In this document: one piece after another, positions 1-8,660 of the stretch
Layout: each line of letters starts with the position of its first letter
Position numbering within the stretch: position 1 is the stretch's first letter
Assembly: GCA_963749605.1 (NCBI GenBank)
Contig: CAVVNN010000004.1
Span: 186,001-250,000 of the forward strand
Length of the DNA stretch: 64,000 bases
Direction of reading: 5' to 3'
DNA from: CAVVNN01 sp963749605
Lineage (GTDB): Bacteria > Actinomycetota > Thermoleophilia > Solirubrobacterales > 70-9
Position numbers and translations under genes: made by a program
The notes under the pieces: model-generated
What the model saw: only the letters and a program-made list of their open reading frames with translations
Databases searched by the model: none
Told to the model about the DNA's origin: nothing

Positions 1-527
1 GCGCCGAGGTCGGTCTCGACCTCCACCCCAGGGAGGAGGTCGCGGTCGGGCTCCGCGATCGCGTCGATTCCGGTCCCCTCGTCGCCGTCGCGCGACTCGC
101 GGTAGCGCTCCAGCGCCGCGGGCGGCACGCCGCTCTGGCGCGCCACCTCGAGCCGCTGCTCCAGGGCGGCGGCGGGGTCGTCGGCGAGCAGGCGCACGTG
201 CTCCCAGGCCGGGTGCATCCACAGCTCGCACCCGGTCGCTTCGACGATTGGAGCGGCGAGGCCGTAGTGGTCGGTGTGGGAGTGGGTGCAGACGAGCAGG
301 CGCACGTCCTCGAGCCCGAAGCCGACCTGGGCGAGGGCGAGGTCGAGCTGGCGCAGCCGCCCCTTGCCGCCGATCCCGGTGTCGAAGAGGACGATGCCGC
401 CGTCGGAGGCGACAGCCCAGGCGTTGCCGTGCGGCACTCCGGGCCAGGGCAACGCCAGCCGCAGCCGCCAAACCCCGGGCAGAACCCGCTCTCCCCGCGG
501 CGCCTCGGGCTTTCGATTCCCGCTCAC
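1..527 (-). CDS. MBL-fold metallo-hydrolase (partial, C-terminus beyond window)
   Basis: The visible 175 residues start at a GTG (527) preceded by AGGA about nine bases upstream. An early segment ending in GIVLFDTGIGGKGRLRQL is followed by the metal-binding motif THSHTDHYG, the signature HxHxDH of metallo-beta-lactamase fold hydrolases. Members of the family hydrolyse thioesters such as S-lactoylglutathione, or lactones and phosphoesters; the sequence does not say which. No signal peptide is seen, so it is probably cytoplasmic. It is the last gene read leftward and runs off the window edge, so the distal metal ligands cannot be checked. The small membrane protein at 574-747 is just upstream on the same strand. 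Confidence 0.85.
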   Translation of the reverse strand, partial: MSGNRKPEAPRGERVLPGVWRLRLALPWPGVPHGNAWAVASDGGIVLFDTGIGGKGRLRQLDLALAQVGFGLEDVRLLVCTHSHTDHYGLAAPIVEATGCELWMHPAWEHVRLLADDPAAALEQRLEVARQSGVPPAALERYRESRDGDEGTGIDAIAEPDRDLLPGVEVETDLG

Positions 528-573
528 GATCCCGAATCCTCTCAGTCCCCGCCGCTCCGGGGTGTGACGCTCG

Positions 574-747
574 TCAGCTCGTGGCCAGGCCGATCGCCAG
601 CAGCGGGAAGGCGACCATCATCCCGAGATAGGCGCCTATCGCGGCGCCGGCCGCAAGGCTGGTGGTGCGCGATTTGGCCCCGGCGAGGGCGCCGACGAGG
701 AAGACGAAGCCTGCGATGCCGAGGCCGATCCAAAAGACGGGAGGCAT
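574..747 (-). CDS. Small two-helix membrane protein
   Basis: A 57-residue ORF, ATG (747) to TGA, too short for most gene callers. Two hydrophobic stretches (about residues 4-23 and 31-54) are separated by a short basic turn, AKSRTT, which predicts a two-helix inner-membrane hairpin. The next gene on the same strand (MBL hydrolase) starts 47 bases downstream, so the two could be co-transcribed. I recognise no family. Support is the continuous hydrophobic periodicity and the gap it fills between divergent genes. Confidence 0.5.
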   Translation of the reverse strand: MPPVFWIGLGIAGFVFLVGALAGAKSRTTSLAAGAAIGAYLGMMVAFPLLAIGLATS

Positions 748-782
748 GAGGGTCGCGAGGTTACCGAACCGCCAGGTAGGTT

Positions 783-1388
783 GTGGCCGTGAGGCTGCTC
801 GCCTTCAGCGACCTGCACCGTGACCTCGGCCAGGCCGCGACTCTGGTGGAGATGTCGGCGGATGTGGATGTGGTGATCGGGGCCGGCGACTTCGCCTCGG
901 TCCACGAGGGGCTGGGGGAGACGATTGCGGCGCTGGCGACGATCGAGAAGCCGGCGGTGCTGGTTCCCGGCAACAACGAGACCGCCGAGGCGCTGCGCGA
1001 GGCGGTGGCCGAGGCCTGGCCCGCGGCGACCGTCCTGCACGGCGAGGGCGCGACGATCGAGGGCGCCGAGTTCTTCGGCCTTGGGGCTGGGGTGCCGGTG
1101 ACGCCGTGGGAGTGGAGCTTCGACCTCGACGAGGAGGCCGCCGCAGAGATGCTCGCCCCCTGCCCGCAGGGAGCCGTGCTCGTCCTCCACTCGCCGCCCC
1201 AGGGCCACTGCGACAGCAACGGATCCGGAATGCACTTCGGCAGCGTGGCGCTGCTGCGCGCGATCGAGGAGAAGCGCCCGCGCCTGGCGGTCTGCGGCCA
1301 CATCCACGAGTCGTGGGGATGCGAGAGCGCGGTCGGCGAGACCCCAGTCCGCAACCTCGGCCCGTCCGGACACTTGATCGAGATCTAG
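783..1388 (+). CDS. Calcineurin-like metallophosphoesterase
   Basis: 201 residues (GTG 783; an in-frame GTG at 789 is equally possible, with AGGTAGG just upstream). All the metallophosphoesterase blocks are visible in order: FSDLHRD (metal-binding D and H), GAGDF, PGNNE in place of the usual GNHE, LHSPP and CGHIHES. This is the dinuclear-metal phosphoesterase fold of the YfcE/MJ0936-like group. Substrate is unknown; relatives act on phosphodiesters or nucleotides. The stop lies seven bases before the start of the exporter gene, suggesting translational coupling. Confidence 0.88.
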   Translation: MAVRLLAFSDLHRDLGQAATLVEMSADVDVVIGAGDFASVHEGLGETIAALATIEKPAVLVPGNNETAEALREAVAEAWPAATVLHGEGATIEGAEFFGLGAGVPVTPWEWSFDLDEEAAAEMLAPCPQGAVLVLHSPPQGHCDSNGSGMHFGSVALLRAIEEKRPRLAVCGHIHESWGCESAVGETPVRNLGPSGHLIEI

Positions 1389-1395
1389 GCGCCCG

Positions 1396-2964
1396 TTGGA
1401 GTCGACCAGCCCCAAGCGGTCGGGCCTCGTCCTAGCGGCTCTGATCCTGGTGGCGGCGGTCGCCAATCTCAACCTGGCCGTCGCCAACGTCGCCCTGCCC
1501 GACATCGGCAAGGCCTTCGACGCCGGCCAGACGACCCTCAACCTGGTCGCGGTCGGCTACTCGCTCGGGCTGGCGACGTCGGTCCTCTACCTGGGCGCGC
1601 TCGGCGACCGCTACGGGCGCAAGCTGATGCTGCTGCTCGGCATGGGCCTCTCGGTCCCCGCCTCGCTGCTGGCCGGCTTCGCACCCTCGATCGGCGTCCT
1701 CTTCCTCGCCCGCCTGCTCGGCGGCGTCGCCGCCGGGATGGCCTTCCCGACCACGCTGGCGCTGATCACGGCGCTCTGGTCGGGGACGGCTCGCACCCGC
1801 TCGATCGCGCTCTGGTCGGCGATCGGCGGCGCGATCGCCTCGCTCGGCCCGCTCCTCTCCGGCGCCCTGCTGGAGCACTTCGACTGGGGCTCGGTCTTCC
1901 TCGTCACCCTGCCGCTGGCTGCCCTGGCGTTCTTCTTGGCGTGGCGCTACGTCCCCGCCCACGTCAACGAGACCACCGACCCGGTCGACAACCTCGGCGG
2001 CATCCTCTCGGTCCTGTTTGTTGCGGCGCTTGTGCTCGGGATCAACCTCGCGCCGGTGCCGGGGAAGGGGGCCCTGGCGATAGGGCTCGGCATCGTCGCG
2101 ATCGCGACGATCGCCGCCTTCGTCATGCGCCAGCGCCGGGCACGCTCGCCGCTGTATGACCTCGAGGTGGCCTCGAGGCGGGTCTTCTGGGTGGCGGCCG
2201 CCGCCGGGATCATCGTCTTCGGCTCGCTGATGGGGGCGATGTTCATCGGCCAGCAGTTCCTCCAGAACGTGCTCGACTACTCCACCCTCGACTCCGGCCT
2301 GGCGATCCTGCCGGCGGCGGCGCTGATGGTGGTGGTCGCGCCGCGCTCGGCGAAGCTGGTCGAGGCGCGCGGGGCCCGCTTCACGCTGCTCGTCGGCTAT
2401 GTCTTCTGCGTGCTCGGCTTCCTCACCATGCTGCTGCTCTGGAAGGACAACATCCCCTACTGGAAGGTGGGGCTCGGCTACGCCTTCATCGGGATCGGCG
2501 TCGGCTTCGCCGGCACGCCGGCTTCCCACTCGCTGACCGGATCGGTACCGGTGACCCGGGCCGGGATGGCCTCGGGCACCGCCGACCTCCAGCGCGACCT
2601 CGGCGGGGCGATCATGCAGTCGATCCTCGGCGCCCTGTTGACCGCGGGCTACGCGGCCGCCGCAAACGCGGCGATCGCCTCCTCTCCCGAAAGCGCCAGG
2701 GTCACCGACAGCGTCCAGGGGGAGTTGACCAAGTCCTTCTCCAGCGCCGCCAACCTCGCCACCCAGTACCCGAGGCACGCCGACCAGATCGTCGCCGCCG
2801 CCAAGACCTCCTTCCTCCAGGGCGACCAGTGGGCCTACACCGCCGGCATCGTCGCCATCCTCGCCGGCGCCGCCCTCGTCTTCTTCGCCTTCCCGAAGGG
2901 GGACGAGGAGAAGCGGCTGCTGGAGCGCTACCACGCCGAAGACGTCGCGGCCGAGCCCGCGTAA
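1396..2964 (+). CDS. MFS transporter, DHA2 (EmrB/QacA) drug-exporter type
   Basis: 522 residues from a TTG start. About 14 hydrophobic helices span the protein, the number typical of DHA2 proton antiporters as opposed to 12 in DHA1. The motif A region, YLGALGDRYGRKLM, lies between helices 2 and 3, and an LxxxxxGxxGGP-like helix 5 signature (motif C-like) appears as AIGGAIASLGPLLSG. The family exports cationic drugs, dyes or metabolites; the substrate is not predictable. It follows the phosphoesterase by seven bases and shares its direction. Confidence 0.88.
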   Translation: MESTSPKRSGLVLAALILVAAVANLNLAVANVALPDIGKAFDAGQTTLNLVAVGYSLGLATSVLYLGALGDRYGRKLMLLLGMGLSVPASLLAGFAPSIGVLFLARLLGGVAAGMAFPTTLALITALWSGTARTRSIALWSAIGGAIASLGPLLSGALLEHFDWGSVFLVTLPLAALAFFLAWRYVPAHVNETTDPVDNLGGILSVLFVAALVLGINLAPVPGKGALAIGLGIVAIATIAAFVMRQRRARSPLYDLEVASRRVFWVAAAAGIIVFGSLMGAMFIGQQFLQNVLDYSTLDSGLAILPAAALMVVVAPRSAKLVEARGARFTLLVGYVFCVLGFLTMLLLWKDNIPYWKVGLGYAFIGIGVGFAGTPASHSLTGSVPVTRAGMASGTADLQRDLGGAIMQSILGALLTAGYAAAANAAIASSPESARVTDSVQGELTKSFSSAANLATQYPRHADQIVAAAKTSFLQGDQWAYTAGIVAILAGAALVFFAFPKGDEEKRLLERYHAEDVAAEPA

Positions 2965-3094
2965 GCCGCAGGCCTCGCCAATGGGCGCCAGGCGCACACA
3001 TGCGGCAAATCCCGTGCGCTGCGCGGTGGCATTGCGCTGACCGGGCGGGCGGGTTCCCGATGCGGTCGGGACCTCGCTGGTTCACGATCAGGCC

Positions 3095-4273
3095 ATGCTC
3101 AGTGCAAGCCGCCTACTCAACGGTCAAGTCGGTCCCCAGGATGCCCTTCGATACGGGCGCCAGACGAGCGCCGGGCCGGCGCACCTCCTCCACTACTCGA
3201 AAGACAAGACCCCGATCGTGGTCTGGAACGTAACGCGGCGCTGCAACCTGCACTGCGGCCACTGCTACGCCGACTCCCACGACCGCGACTACCCCGGCGA
3301 GCTGAGCACCGAGGAGGGCATCCGCCTGCTCGAGGACCTGGCCGCCTTCGGCGTCCCCACCGTCCTCTTCTCGGGCGGCGAGCCGCTGACCCGCCCGGAC
3401 GTGCTCGAGCTGGCGACGAAGGCGAGCGAGCTTGGGATGCGCACGGTCCTCTCGACCAACGGGACGAAGATCGACGCCGCGAAGGCCGAGGAGATTGCCG
3501 CGGCGGGGCTCTCCTACGTCGGCATCAGCATCGACGGGATCGGGGCGCTCAACGACAAGATCCGCGGCAGCAAAGGGGCGTACGAGGGGGCCCTCTCGGG
3601 TATCCGGGCCGCACAGGCCGCCGGGTTGCGCACCGGCATCCGCTTCACAGTCCACGCCTTGAACCGCGACCAGCTCGGCGCCGTCTTCTCGCTCGCCGAG
3701 ATCGAGAAGGTCAACCGCCTCTGCGTCTACCACCTGGCCTACGCCGGCCGTGGCGGCAAGATGAAGAGCCACGACCTCACCCCGGAGGAGACGCGCGGCG
3801 TCGTCGAGGAGGTGCTCGACCGCACCGAAGACCTCGGTCGCCGCGGCGTGGACATCGAGGTCCTCACGGTCGACAACCCAGTCGACCACGTGCTGCTGCT
3901 GGAGCGGGTGCGGCGCTCCGACCCCGAGCGCGCCGCCGAAATCGAGACGATGCTGCGCTGGAACGGCGGCAACCAGTCCGGCGTGGCGATCGCCTGCATC
4001 GACCCTGAGGGACACGTCCACCCCGACCAGTTCTCCTGGCACATCACCGCCGGGGATGTGCGTAAGACGCCGTTCGCCGAGATCTGGCAGGGCGAGAACC
4101 CCGTTTTGGCGCCCTACCGGAAGCGCCCGCGCGACCTCACCGGCCGCTGCGCCGAGTGCCGCTTCCTCGACCTCTGCAACGGCGGCCTGCGCGTGCGGGC
4201 CGAGTCCGGAACCGGCGACGTGCGGGCGCCCGACCCCGCCTGCTACCTGACGGAGGAGGAGATCGCGGCGTGA
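3095..4273 (+). CDS. Radical SAM/SPASM protein, NirJ/AhbD-like
   Basis: 392 residues. The radical SAM cluster motif CNLHCGHC lies at residues 50-57 and the GGEP motif follows in FSGGEPLTRP. The C-terminal SPASM-type region carries CAECRFLDLC, expected to bind auxiliary Fe-S. Overall layout matches the NirJ/AhbD branch, which modifies tetrapyrrole side chains (heme d1 formation or oxidative decarboxylation of iron-coproporphyrin), but peptide-modifying relatives look similar. The next radical SAM gene starts inside its stop codon. Position just ahead of a cytochrome cluster favours a heme-related role; this is an inference. Confidence 0.8.
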   Translation: MLSASRLLNGQVGPQDALRYGRQTSAGPAHLLHYSKDKTPIVVWNVTRRCNLHCGHCYADSHDRDYPGELSTEEGIRLLEDLAAFGVPTVLFSGGEPLTRPDVLELATKASELGMRTVLSTNGTKIDAAKAEEIAAAGLSYVGISIDGIGALNDKIRGSKGAYEGALSGIRAAQAAGLRTGIRFTVHALNRDQLGAVFSLAEIEKVNRLCVYHLAYAGRGGKMKSHDLTPEETRGVVEEVLDRTEDLGRRGVDIEVLTVDNPVDHVLLLERVRRSDPERAAEIETMLRWNGGNQSGVAIACIDPEGHVHPDQFSWHITAGDVRKTPFAEIWQGENPVLAPYRKRPRDLTGRCAECRFLDLCNGGLRVRAESGTGDVRAPDPACYLTEEEIAA

Positions 4274-5397
4274 AGGACGAGGCCCGCGCGGCCCGAGCCG
4301 AGCGCGACCAGCGCCTCGCCGGGCTCGACTTCGATCGGGCCCCTTTCACAATCGCCTGGGAGGTGACGCGGGCCTGCGCCTATGCCTGCGCCCACTGTCG
4401 CGCCGAGGCGCAGCCGCGCCGCGACCCCCGTGAGCTCGACACGAAGGAAGCGCTGGCGCTGATCGACGACCTCGCCGGCTTCGAAACGCGGCCGATCCTC
4501 GTCCTCACCGGCGGCGATCCGCTGATGCGGCGAGACATCTTCGAGCTCGCCGCGCACGCGAGTGAGCGCGGCCTGCGAGTGGCGCTGACGCCGACCGCTA
4601 CGGCGCTCGCCACCAGCGCCCGGATGGAGCAGGCGCGCGAGGCGGGCGTGCGCCGGGTCGCGTTCAGCATCGACGCGCCGGAGGCGCCGCTGCACGACCG
4701 CTTCCGCGGCTTCGCCGGCTCGCTCGAGCGCACCATGCGCGGCGTCGAGGCCGCCACGGACGCCGGCCTTCCCCTGCAGGTCAACACCACGGTGTGCACG
4801 CTGAACGCCGGAGTCATCGAGGACATGGTGCCGCTGCTCGAACGGCTCGGCGTCGTCCAGTGGTCGGTCTTCTTCCTCGTCCCGATCGGTCGCGGGAGGC
4901 ATCTCACGATGCTCTCCGCCGAGGGCCACGAGCGCCTGATCGAACGGCTGGACCGCCTCTCCCCGGAGTTGCCCTTCGACCTCAAGATCACCGCGGCGCC
5001 CCAGCACCGGCGGATCGCCGCGCGGCGCACCGGAGGCGGCGAGCTCGCCGGGGCCGGCTATCGCTTCGCCGATGGGCTGCGGCGACCCGCCAAGGGGGTC
5101 AACGACGGGCGCGGCTTCATGTTCGTCTCGCGACTTGGCGAGGTGATGCCCTCCGGCTTCCTGCCGCTGTCGGCGGGGAGCGCCCGCAGCGAAAGCGCCG
5201 TCGACATCTACCGCGATGCGCCGCTCTTCCGCGAGCTGCGCGACCCCGACGCCCTGGGCGGGAAGTGCGGGCGCTGCGAGTTCCGCGAGGTCTGCGGAGG
5301 CAGCCGCGCACGGGCTTACGCCGTCAGTGGCGATCACCTCGCGGAGGACCCGAGCTGCCCCTACCGTCCCGGAACGCCGCAGCCGCAACAAGCGTGA
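4270..5397 (+). CDS. Radical SAM/SPASM protein, TIGR04053-like
   Basis: 375 residues from GTG 4270, overlapping the preceding stop by GTGA. The cluster motif CAYACAHC follows the N-terminal EVTRA, then LTGGDPLMR replaces the usual GGEP. C-terminal cysteines CGRCEFREVC and a final DPSCPY form the SPASM-like auxiliary cluster. The arrangement resembles the TIGR04053 family, which often occurs with NirJ-like enzymes. The tight overlap suggests that the two enzymes work on one substrate in succession, perhaps a tetrapyrrole. Coding upstream of 4270 in this frame is a shadow of the first gene. Confidence 0.8.
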   Translation: MKDEARAARAERDQRLAGLDFDRAPFTIAWEVTRACAYACAHCRAEAQPRRDPRELDTKEALALIDDLAGFETRPILVLTGGDPLMRRDIFELAAHASERGLRVALTPTATALATSARMEQAREAGVRRVAFSIDAPEAPLHDRFRGFAGSLERTMRGVEAATDAGLPLQVNTTVCTLNAGVIEDMVPLLERLGVVQWSVFFLVPIGRGRHLTMLSAEGHERLIERLDRLSPELPFDLKITAAPQHRRIAARRTGGGELAGAGYRFADGLRRPAKGVNDGRGFMFVSRLGEVMPSGFLPLSAGSARSESAVDIYRDAPLFRELRDPDALGGKCGRCEFREVCGGSRARAYAVSGDHLAEDPSCPYRPGTPQPQQA

Positions 5398-5536
5398 CGA
5401 ACGTCACAGTTTCAGGGGGCGCCGAGCGGGTTCTGGCCTCACAACCGCCTAAACTCCCTGTGCCGAATGGAATAGCTGCTCGCAGCCGGCATCTCGGGTG
5501 CCGATGATGCTCACGCCAACCGAAGGAGCGCAGGAC

Positions 5537-6955
5537 GTGGACCTTCACAGAAGGTCCGGGAGCGGAAGCCCCCCGTACGACACAGCAGGAGACCGCGACC
5601 AGCATGGGATCCGCGATCTTCGCCGGCTGAAGGTCGTCGGGGTCGTTCTGCCGATCCTCTTCATCCTCACGCTCGAGCTGGTCCGCCTCGCCCTCATCGA
5701 GAAGGGCTTCGCCGACTACAGCCCCCACATCATCCTCGCGGTCTCGACCGTCGCCGCCGTCGTCGCCTTCTCCTTCGTCATGTTCCACTTCATCGACCGC
5801 GCGCATGCCGAGACGGCCCAGGTCGTCACCGACCTGCGGCGCAGGCAGCGAGAGGGCCACGGCTTCTACGACGTGCTGCTGCGGATCTCTAACCAGGATG
5901 CTCTCGCGGACATCCTCGCCGCGGTCGCCCGGCACGCCCGTGACCTGCTGGCGAGCGACGAGGCGGCCGTGTGCCTCAACGACGCCACGGCCCGATCCGT
6001 CCAGCTCGACCCGACGCCGTCGGGGGCGGCCTCCCTGCAGGAGGGGGTCTGCATCCTGCCCGACGCCGACGGGTCGTTCGGCTTCCACGATCTCAAGGAC
6101 GTTCGCGCTCACCGGTCGTCTGCGGAGTTTGGCGAGAGCCTGCAGGTCCCAATCCAGAGCCCAGACAGAGCGCTTGGCGAGCTCTGGATCGGCCGCCGCT
6201 CGGCGGACCCCTTCAGCGAGCGCGACCAGCAGTTCCTAGCGACCCTCTCCGACTTCGCCTCGATCGCCGTCACCAGCGCCCGGATGCGCGAGAGCGAACG
6301 GCAGGGGGCGATCCTCGCCGAGCGAGAGCGGATTGCTCGCGAGCTGCACGACAGCCTCGCGCAGGTGCTCGGAGCGGTCCATCTCCGGCTGCGTGCGCTC
6401 GCTGCGCGCGAGGACGCCGAGGCCACGCCGGCGATCGCGCTCGAACTGACCGAGCTTGCGGATATCTGCGAGGAGGGTTACAGGGACGCCCGCGGGGCGA
6501 TCCTCGACCTCCACCACTCGAGCCGAACCGACCACGACCTCCTCGACAGCCTCCGCGCCTACCTGGACAAGTACAGCCATCAGTGCGGGATCGGGATATC
6601 GCTGGACATCACCCCGGAGCGCGATCTGGTTCTCCCGCCGAGCAGCGAGATCCAGATCATCAGGGTGATCCAGGAGGCCCTCACCAACGTGCGCAAGCAC
6701 TCCGGAGCGGCGTCGGCGGTCGTCCGGATCACGCGGGCGGAAGGCACGATCACCTTCGCCATCGAGGACAACGGCCGTGGCTTCGACCCGAGCGAGGGGC
6801 TGCTCGATCGAGACGGGTTCGGGTTGCACGCGATGCGCCAGCGCATGGAGCTGATCGGCGGCGCCCTGCTGACCGACTCCGCCTCCGGCCGGGGCACGCG
6901 CGTCGTCGCGACGGTTCCCGACGTCCCCGTGCGAGCGCCGATCCCCACGGTCTAG
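5537..6955 (+). CDS. Sensor histidine kinase, NarL-partner type (HisKA_3) with GAF domain
   Basis: I prefer GTG 5537 because GAAGGAG lies eight bases upstream; GTG 5498 would add 13 residues. About 472 residues: two membrane helices near residues 35-60 and 70-90, a short linker, a GAF-like sensor domain, then the dimerisation/phosphoacceptor helix ERIARELHDSLAQVLG with its histidine, and a HATPase domain with DNGRGFD and a glycine-rich G2 region. This is the NarX/DesK class of kinase. It overlaps its response regulator by one base. The GAF domain suggests a small-molecule, redox or heme signal, unproven. Confidence 0.9.
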   Translation: MDLHRRSGSGSPPYDTAGDRDQHGIRDLRRLKVVGVVLPILFILTLELVRLALIEKGFADYSPHIILAVSTVAAVVAFSFVMFHFIDRAHAETAQVVTDLRRRQREGHGFYDVLLRISNQDALADILAAVARHARDLLASDEAAVCLNDATARSVQLDPTPSGAASLQEGVCILPDADGSFGFHDLKDVRAHRSSAEFGESLQVPIQSPDRALGELWIGRRSADPFSERDQQFLATLSDFASIAVTSARMRESERQGAILAERERIARELHDSLAQVLGAVHLRLRALAAREDAEATPAIALELTELADICEEGYRDARGAILDLHHSSRTDHDLLDSLRAYLDKYSHQCGIGISLDITPERDLVLPPSSEIQIIRVIQEALTNVRKHSGAASAVVRITRAEGTITFAIEDNGRGFDPSEGLLDRDGFGLHAMRQRMELIGGALLTDSASGRGTRVVATVPDVPVRAPIPTV

Positions 6956-7644
6956 TGGAGTCGACCGAGTCGATCCGCATCCTGCTCGTCGACGACACGG
7001 CTCTCTTCCGCACGGCCATCGCGGAGCTGATCGACGGGCAGGACGGCCTGACGGTCGTCGGCGAAGCCGAGAACGGCCTGGAAGCGGTCGAGAAGGCGCG
7101 GGCGCTGAAACCGGACGTCGTCGTCATGGACGTCGAGATGCCGGTGATGAACGGGGTCGAGGCGACGCGCCTGATCCGGGAACAGATGCCGGGCGTCAAG
7201 GTCGTCATGCTCACGGTGTCCGAGTTGGACGACCATCTCTTCGACGCGATCCGCTATGGCGCTCAGGGCTACCTGCTGAAGAACCTCCGCCCGGCGGAGC
7301 TCTACGACCTGATCAAGGCGGTCATGCGCAACGAACCCCCTCTCTCACCGGCCATCGCGGGACGGCTGCTCGGCCAGATCCGCGACGGGACCACGTTGCC
7401 GGTCATGCCGGAGCAGGAGCCACCCGAGACGCCGGCGCTCACCCGGCGCGAGCTCGAGGTCCTCCAGCTCGTGGCGGACGGCTTGAGCAACAAGGAGATC
7501 GCCACGAGCCTCTTCATCACCGAGGGGACGGTGAAGAACCACGTCCACAACGCGCTCGAGAAGCTTCAGCTCGATAACCGCACGCAGGCCGCCGCCTACA
7601 TCGTCCGCCAGGGCCTGGGGCGGAGCGCCGAGGCCGTCGATTGA
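6955..7644 (+). CDS. NarL/FixJ-family response regulator
   Basis: 229 residues from GTG 6955, whose G is the last base of the kinase stop codon. The receiver domain has acidic VDD near residue 13, phospho-acceptor D59 in VVMDVEMPV, and the conserved T and K (MLTVSE, LLKN). The LuxR-type HTH occupies about residues 160-220, with LTRRELEVLQLVADGLSNKE and GTVKNHV. It is the natural candidate to bind the element found upstream of three transcription units in the adjoining cytochrome cluster. Reading-frame extension upstream of 6955 is a shadow of the kinase gene. Confidence 0.92.
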   Translation: MESTESIRILLVDDTALFRTAIAELIDGQDGLTVVGEAENGLEAVEKARALKPDVVVMDVEMPVMNGVEATRLIREQMPGVKVVMLTVSELDDHLFDAIRYGAQGYLLKNLRPAELYDLIKAVMRNEPPLSPAIAGRLLGQIRDGTTLPVMPEQEPPETPALTRRELEVLQLVADGLSNKEIATSLFITEGTVKNHVHNALEKLQLDNRTQAAAYIVRQGLGRSAEAVD

Positions 7645-7683
7645 CATCCGGGTCGATGCGACACCGTCAAGACCCTGCATGTA

Positions 7684-7735
7684 CCGCAAATCTACCCCTC
7701 GACGGATTGAGCTAATCCGCTCCCGGCGCGACAAT
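7684..7735 (+). promoter_or_regulatory. Promoter 1 of the cytochrome cluster with conserved upstream element
   Basis: Upstream element CCGCAAAT...CTCGACGGA (7684-7706) abuts a -35-like TTGAGC (7707-7712). A 17-base spacer leads to GACAAT (7730-7735), and seven bases later is the ATG at 7742, so the transcript would be leaderless. The same architecture recurs at 11841-11892 and 13128-13179. The segment TACCCCT at 7693 fits the NarL heptamer TACYYMT, but the other two copies do not fit it cleanly. Confidence 0.6.
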
Positions 7736-7741
7736 TCGCGC

Positions 7742-8659
7742 ATGCGCGAGCAAACAATGGATCGTTTGATCCGTCTCGGCGTCAAAGCCGTGGTGGTCGG
7801 CGTCGCGCTCGTGGCGATCATCTACTTCCTCGACCATCGCGGCGATTCGAGCCCCTCGCTCGTGGACCGCCAGATCTCGGCCGCGGAGGACGCCGTCCGC
7901 AGCGCGCCGACCAACGTCGGGTTGCGGCTGCGCCTCGCTGAAATCTACCGGGCGGCGGAACGACCGGACAGCGCCCTCGACCAGTACGACGAAGTTCTCA
8001 AGGTCGAAGCGGGCCAGAGCACGGCGCTGCTGGGGCGCGCCGAAGTCCTCGCCGAGACCGGAGACCTCTCCGAAGCGACGAAGGCGTTCGAGAAGGTGAT
8101 CGGAAAAGCGGGGGGCGCGGAATTTTCCGGCGTCAACCCCCAGCTCGAGGCCGCCTACTACGGGCTCGGCTCGGCCATGATGAGGCAGGGCCGGGCGCAG
8201 GGCGCCATGCACGAGGCGAAGAAGGCGGTCGCAATGGAACCGACGGACGCCGACGCCTGGTACCTGCTGGGGACAGCCGCCCTGAAGAGTGGCGCCTACA
8301 AGCCCGCGGTGAAGGCGCTTCGACAGGCGGTTCTGTTCGTGCCGACCGAATGGTGCGAGCCGTACGAGAAGCTTTCGATGGCCTACAGCGCCCAGCATCG
8401 CAAGCCCCAGGCGCAATACGCGCGCGCGATGGTGGACCTGTGCAAGAAGAACCCGGCCGCGGCGGCGCAGCGGCTGAAGCCCCTGACCTCGGGGCCGGTC
8501 GCGGTCGACGCCATGCTCGGGCTCGGGATGGCCGCCGAGGCCGAGTCGCACCGTGCGAGCGCGACCCGCTGGTACCGGAAGGTCGTCGCCGCCGATCCTG
8601 AAAACTTCAACGCACGCGGCGGTCTGTCCCGCCTCGGCGCCGCCTCGGGGGGCGAATGA
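7742..8659 (+). CDS. Membrane-anchored TPR protein
   Basis: 305 residues from ATG 7742; a start at 7679 is open but would lie inside the promoter. After a short cytoplasmic N-terminus one hydrophobic helix (about residues 11-32) anchors the protein. The rest is helical repeats with TPR character, for example YRAAERPDSALDQYDEVLK, AEVLAETGDLSEATKAFEKV and WYLLGTAALKSGAYKPAVKA. TPR proteins of this shape (NrfG/CcmI-like) act as scaffolds for cytochrome assembly; that role is inferred from its place as first gene of the cytochrome cluster. No Shine-Dalgarno is needed if the mRNA is leaderless. Confidence 0.8.
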   Translation: MREQTMDRLIRLGVKAVVVGVALVAIIYFLDHRGDSSPSLVDRQISAAEDAVRSAPTNVGLRLRLAEIYRAAERPDSALDQYDEVLKVEAGQSTALLGRAEVLAETGDLSEATKAFEKVIGKAGGAEFSGVNPQLEAAYYGLGSAMMRQGRAQGAMHEAKKAVAMEPTDADAWYLLGTAALKSGAYKPAVKALRQAVLFVPTEWCEPYEKLSMAYSAQHRKPQAQYARAMVDLCKKNPAAAAQRLKPLTSGPVAVDAMLGLGMAAEAESHRASATRWYRKVVAADPENFNARGGLSRLGAASGGE

Positions 8660-8660
8660 G

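Noticed and set aside
1432..2997. Long minus-strand ORF opposite the MFS gene
   Set aside because: Composition is Arg/Gly/Asp-rich low complexity and it mirrors a gene with clear motifs.
2997..3035. Fourth copy of the cytochrome promoter element ahead of the radical SAM genes
   Set aside because: GGCAAATC and CATTGCGCTGA resemble it but spacing and the CGACGGA part do not match.
5971..6954. N-terminal extension of the response regulator frame
   Set aside because: It is the shifted shadow of the histidine kinase; the receiver domain begins at 6955.
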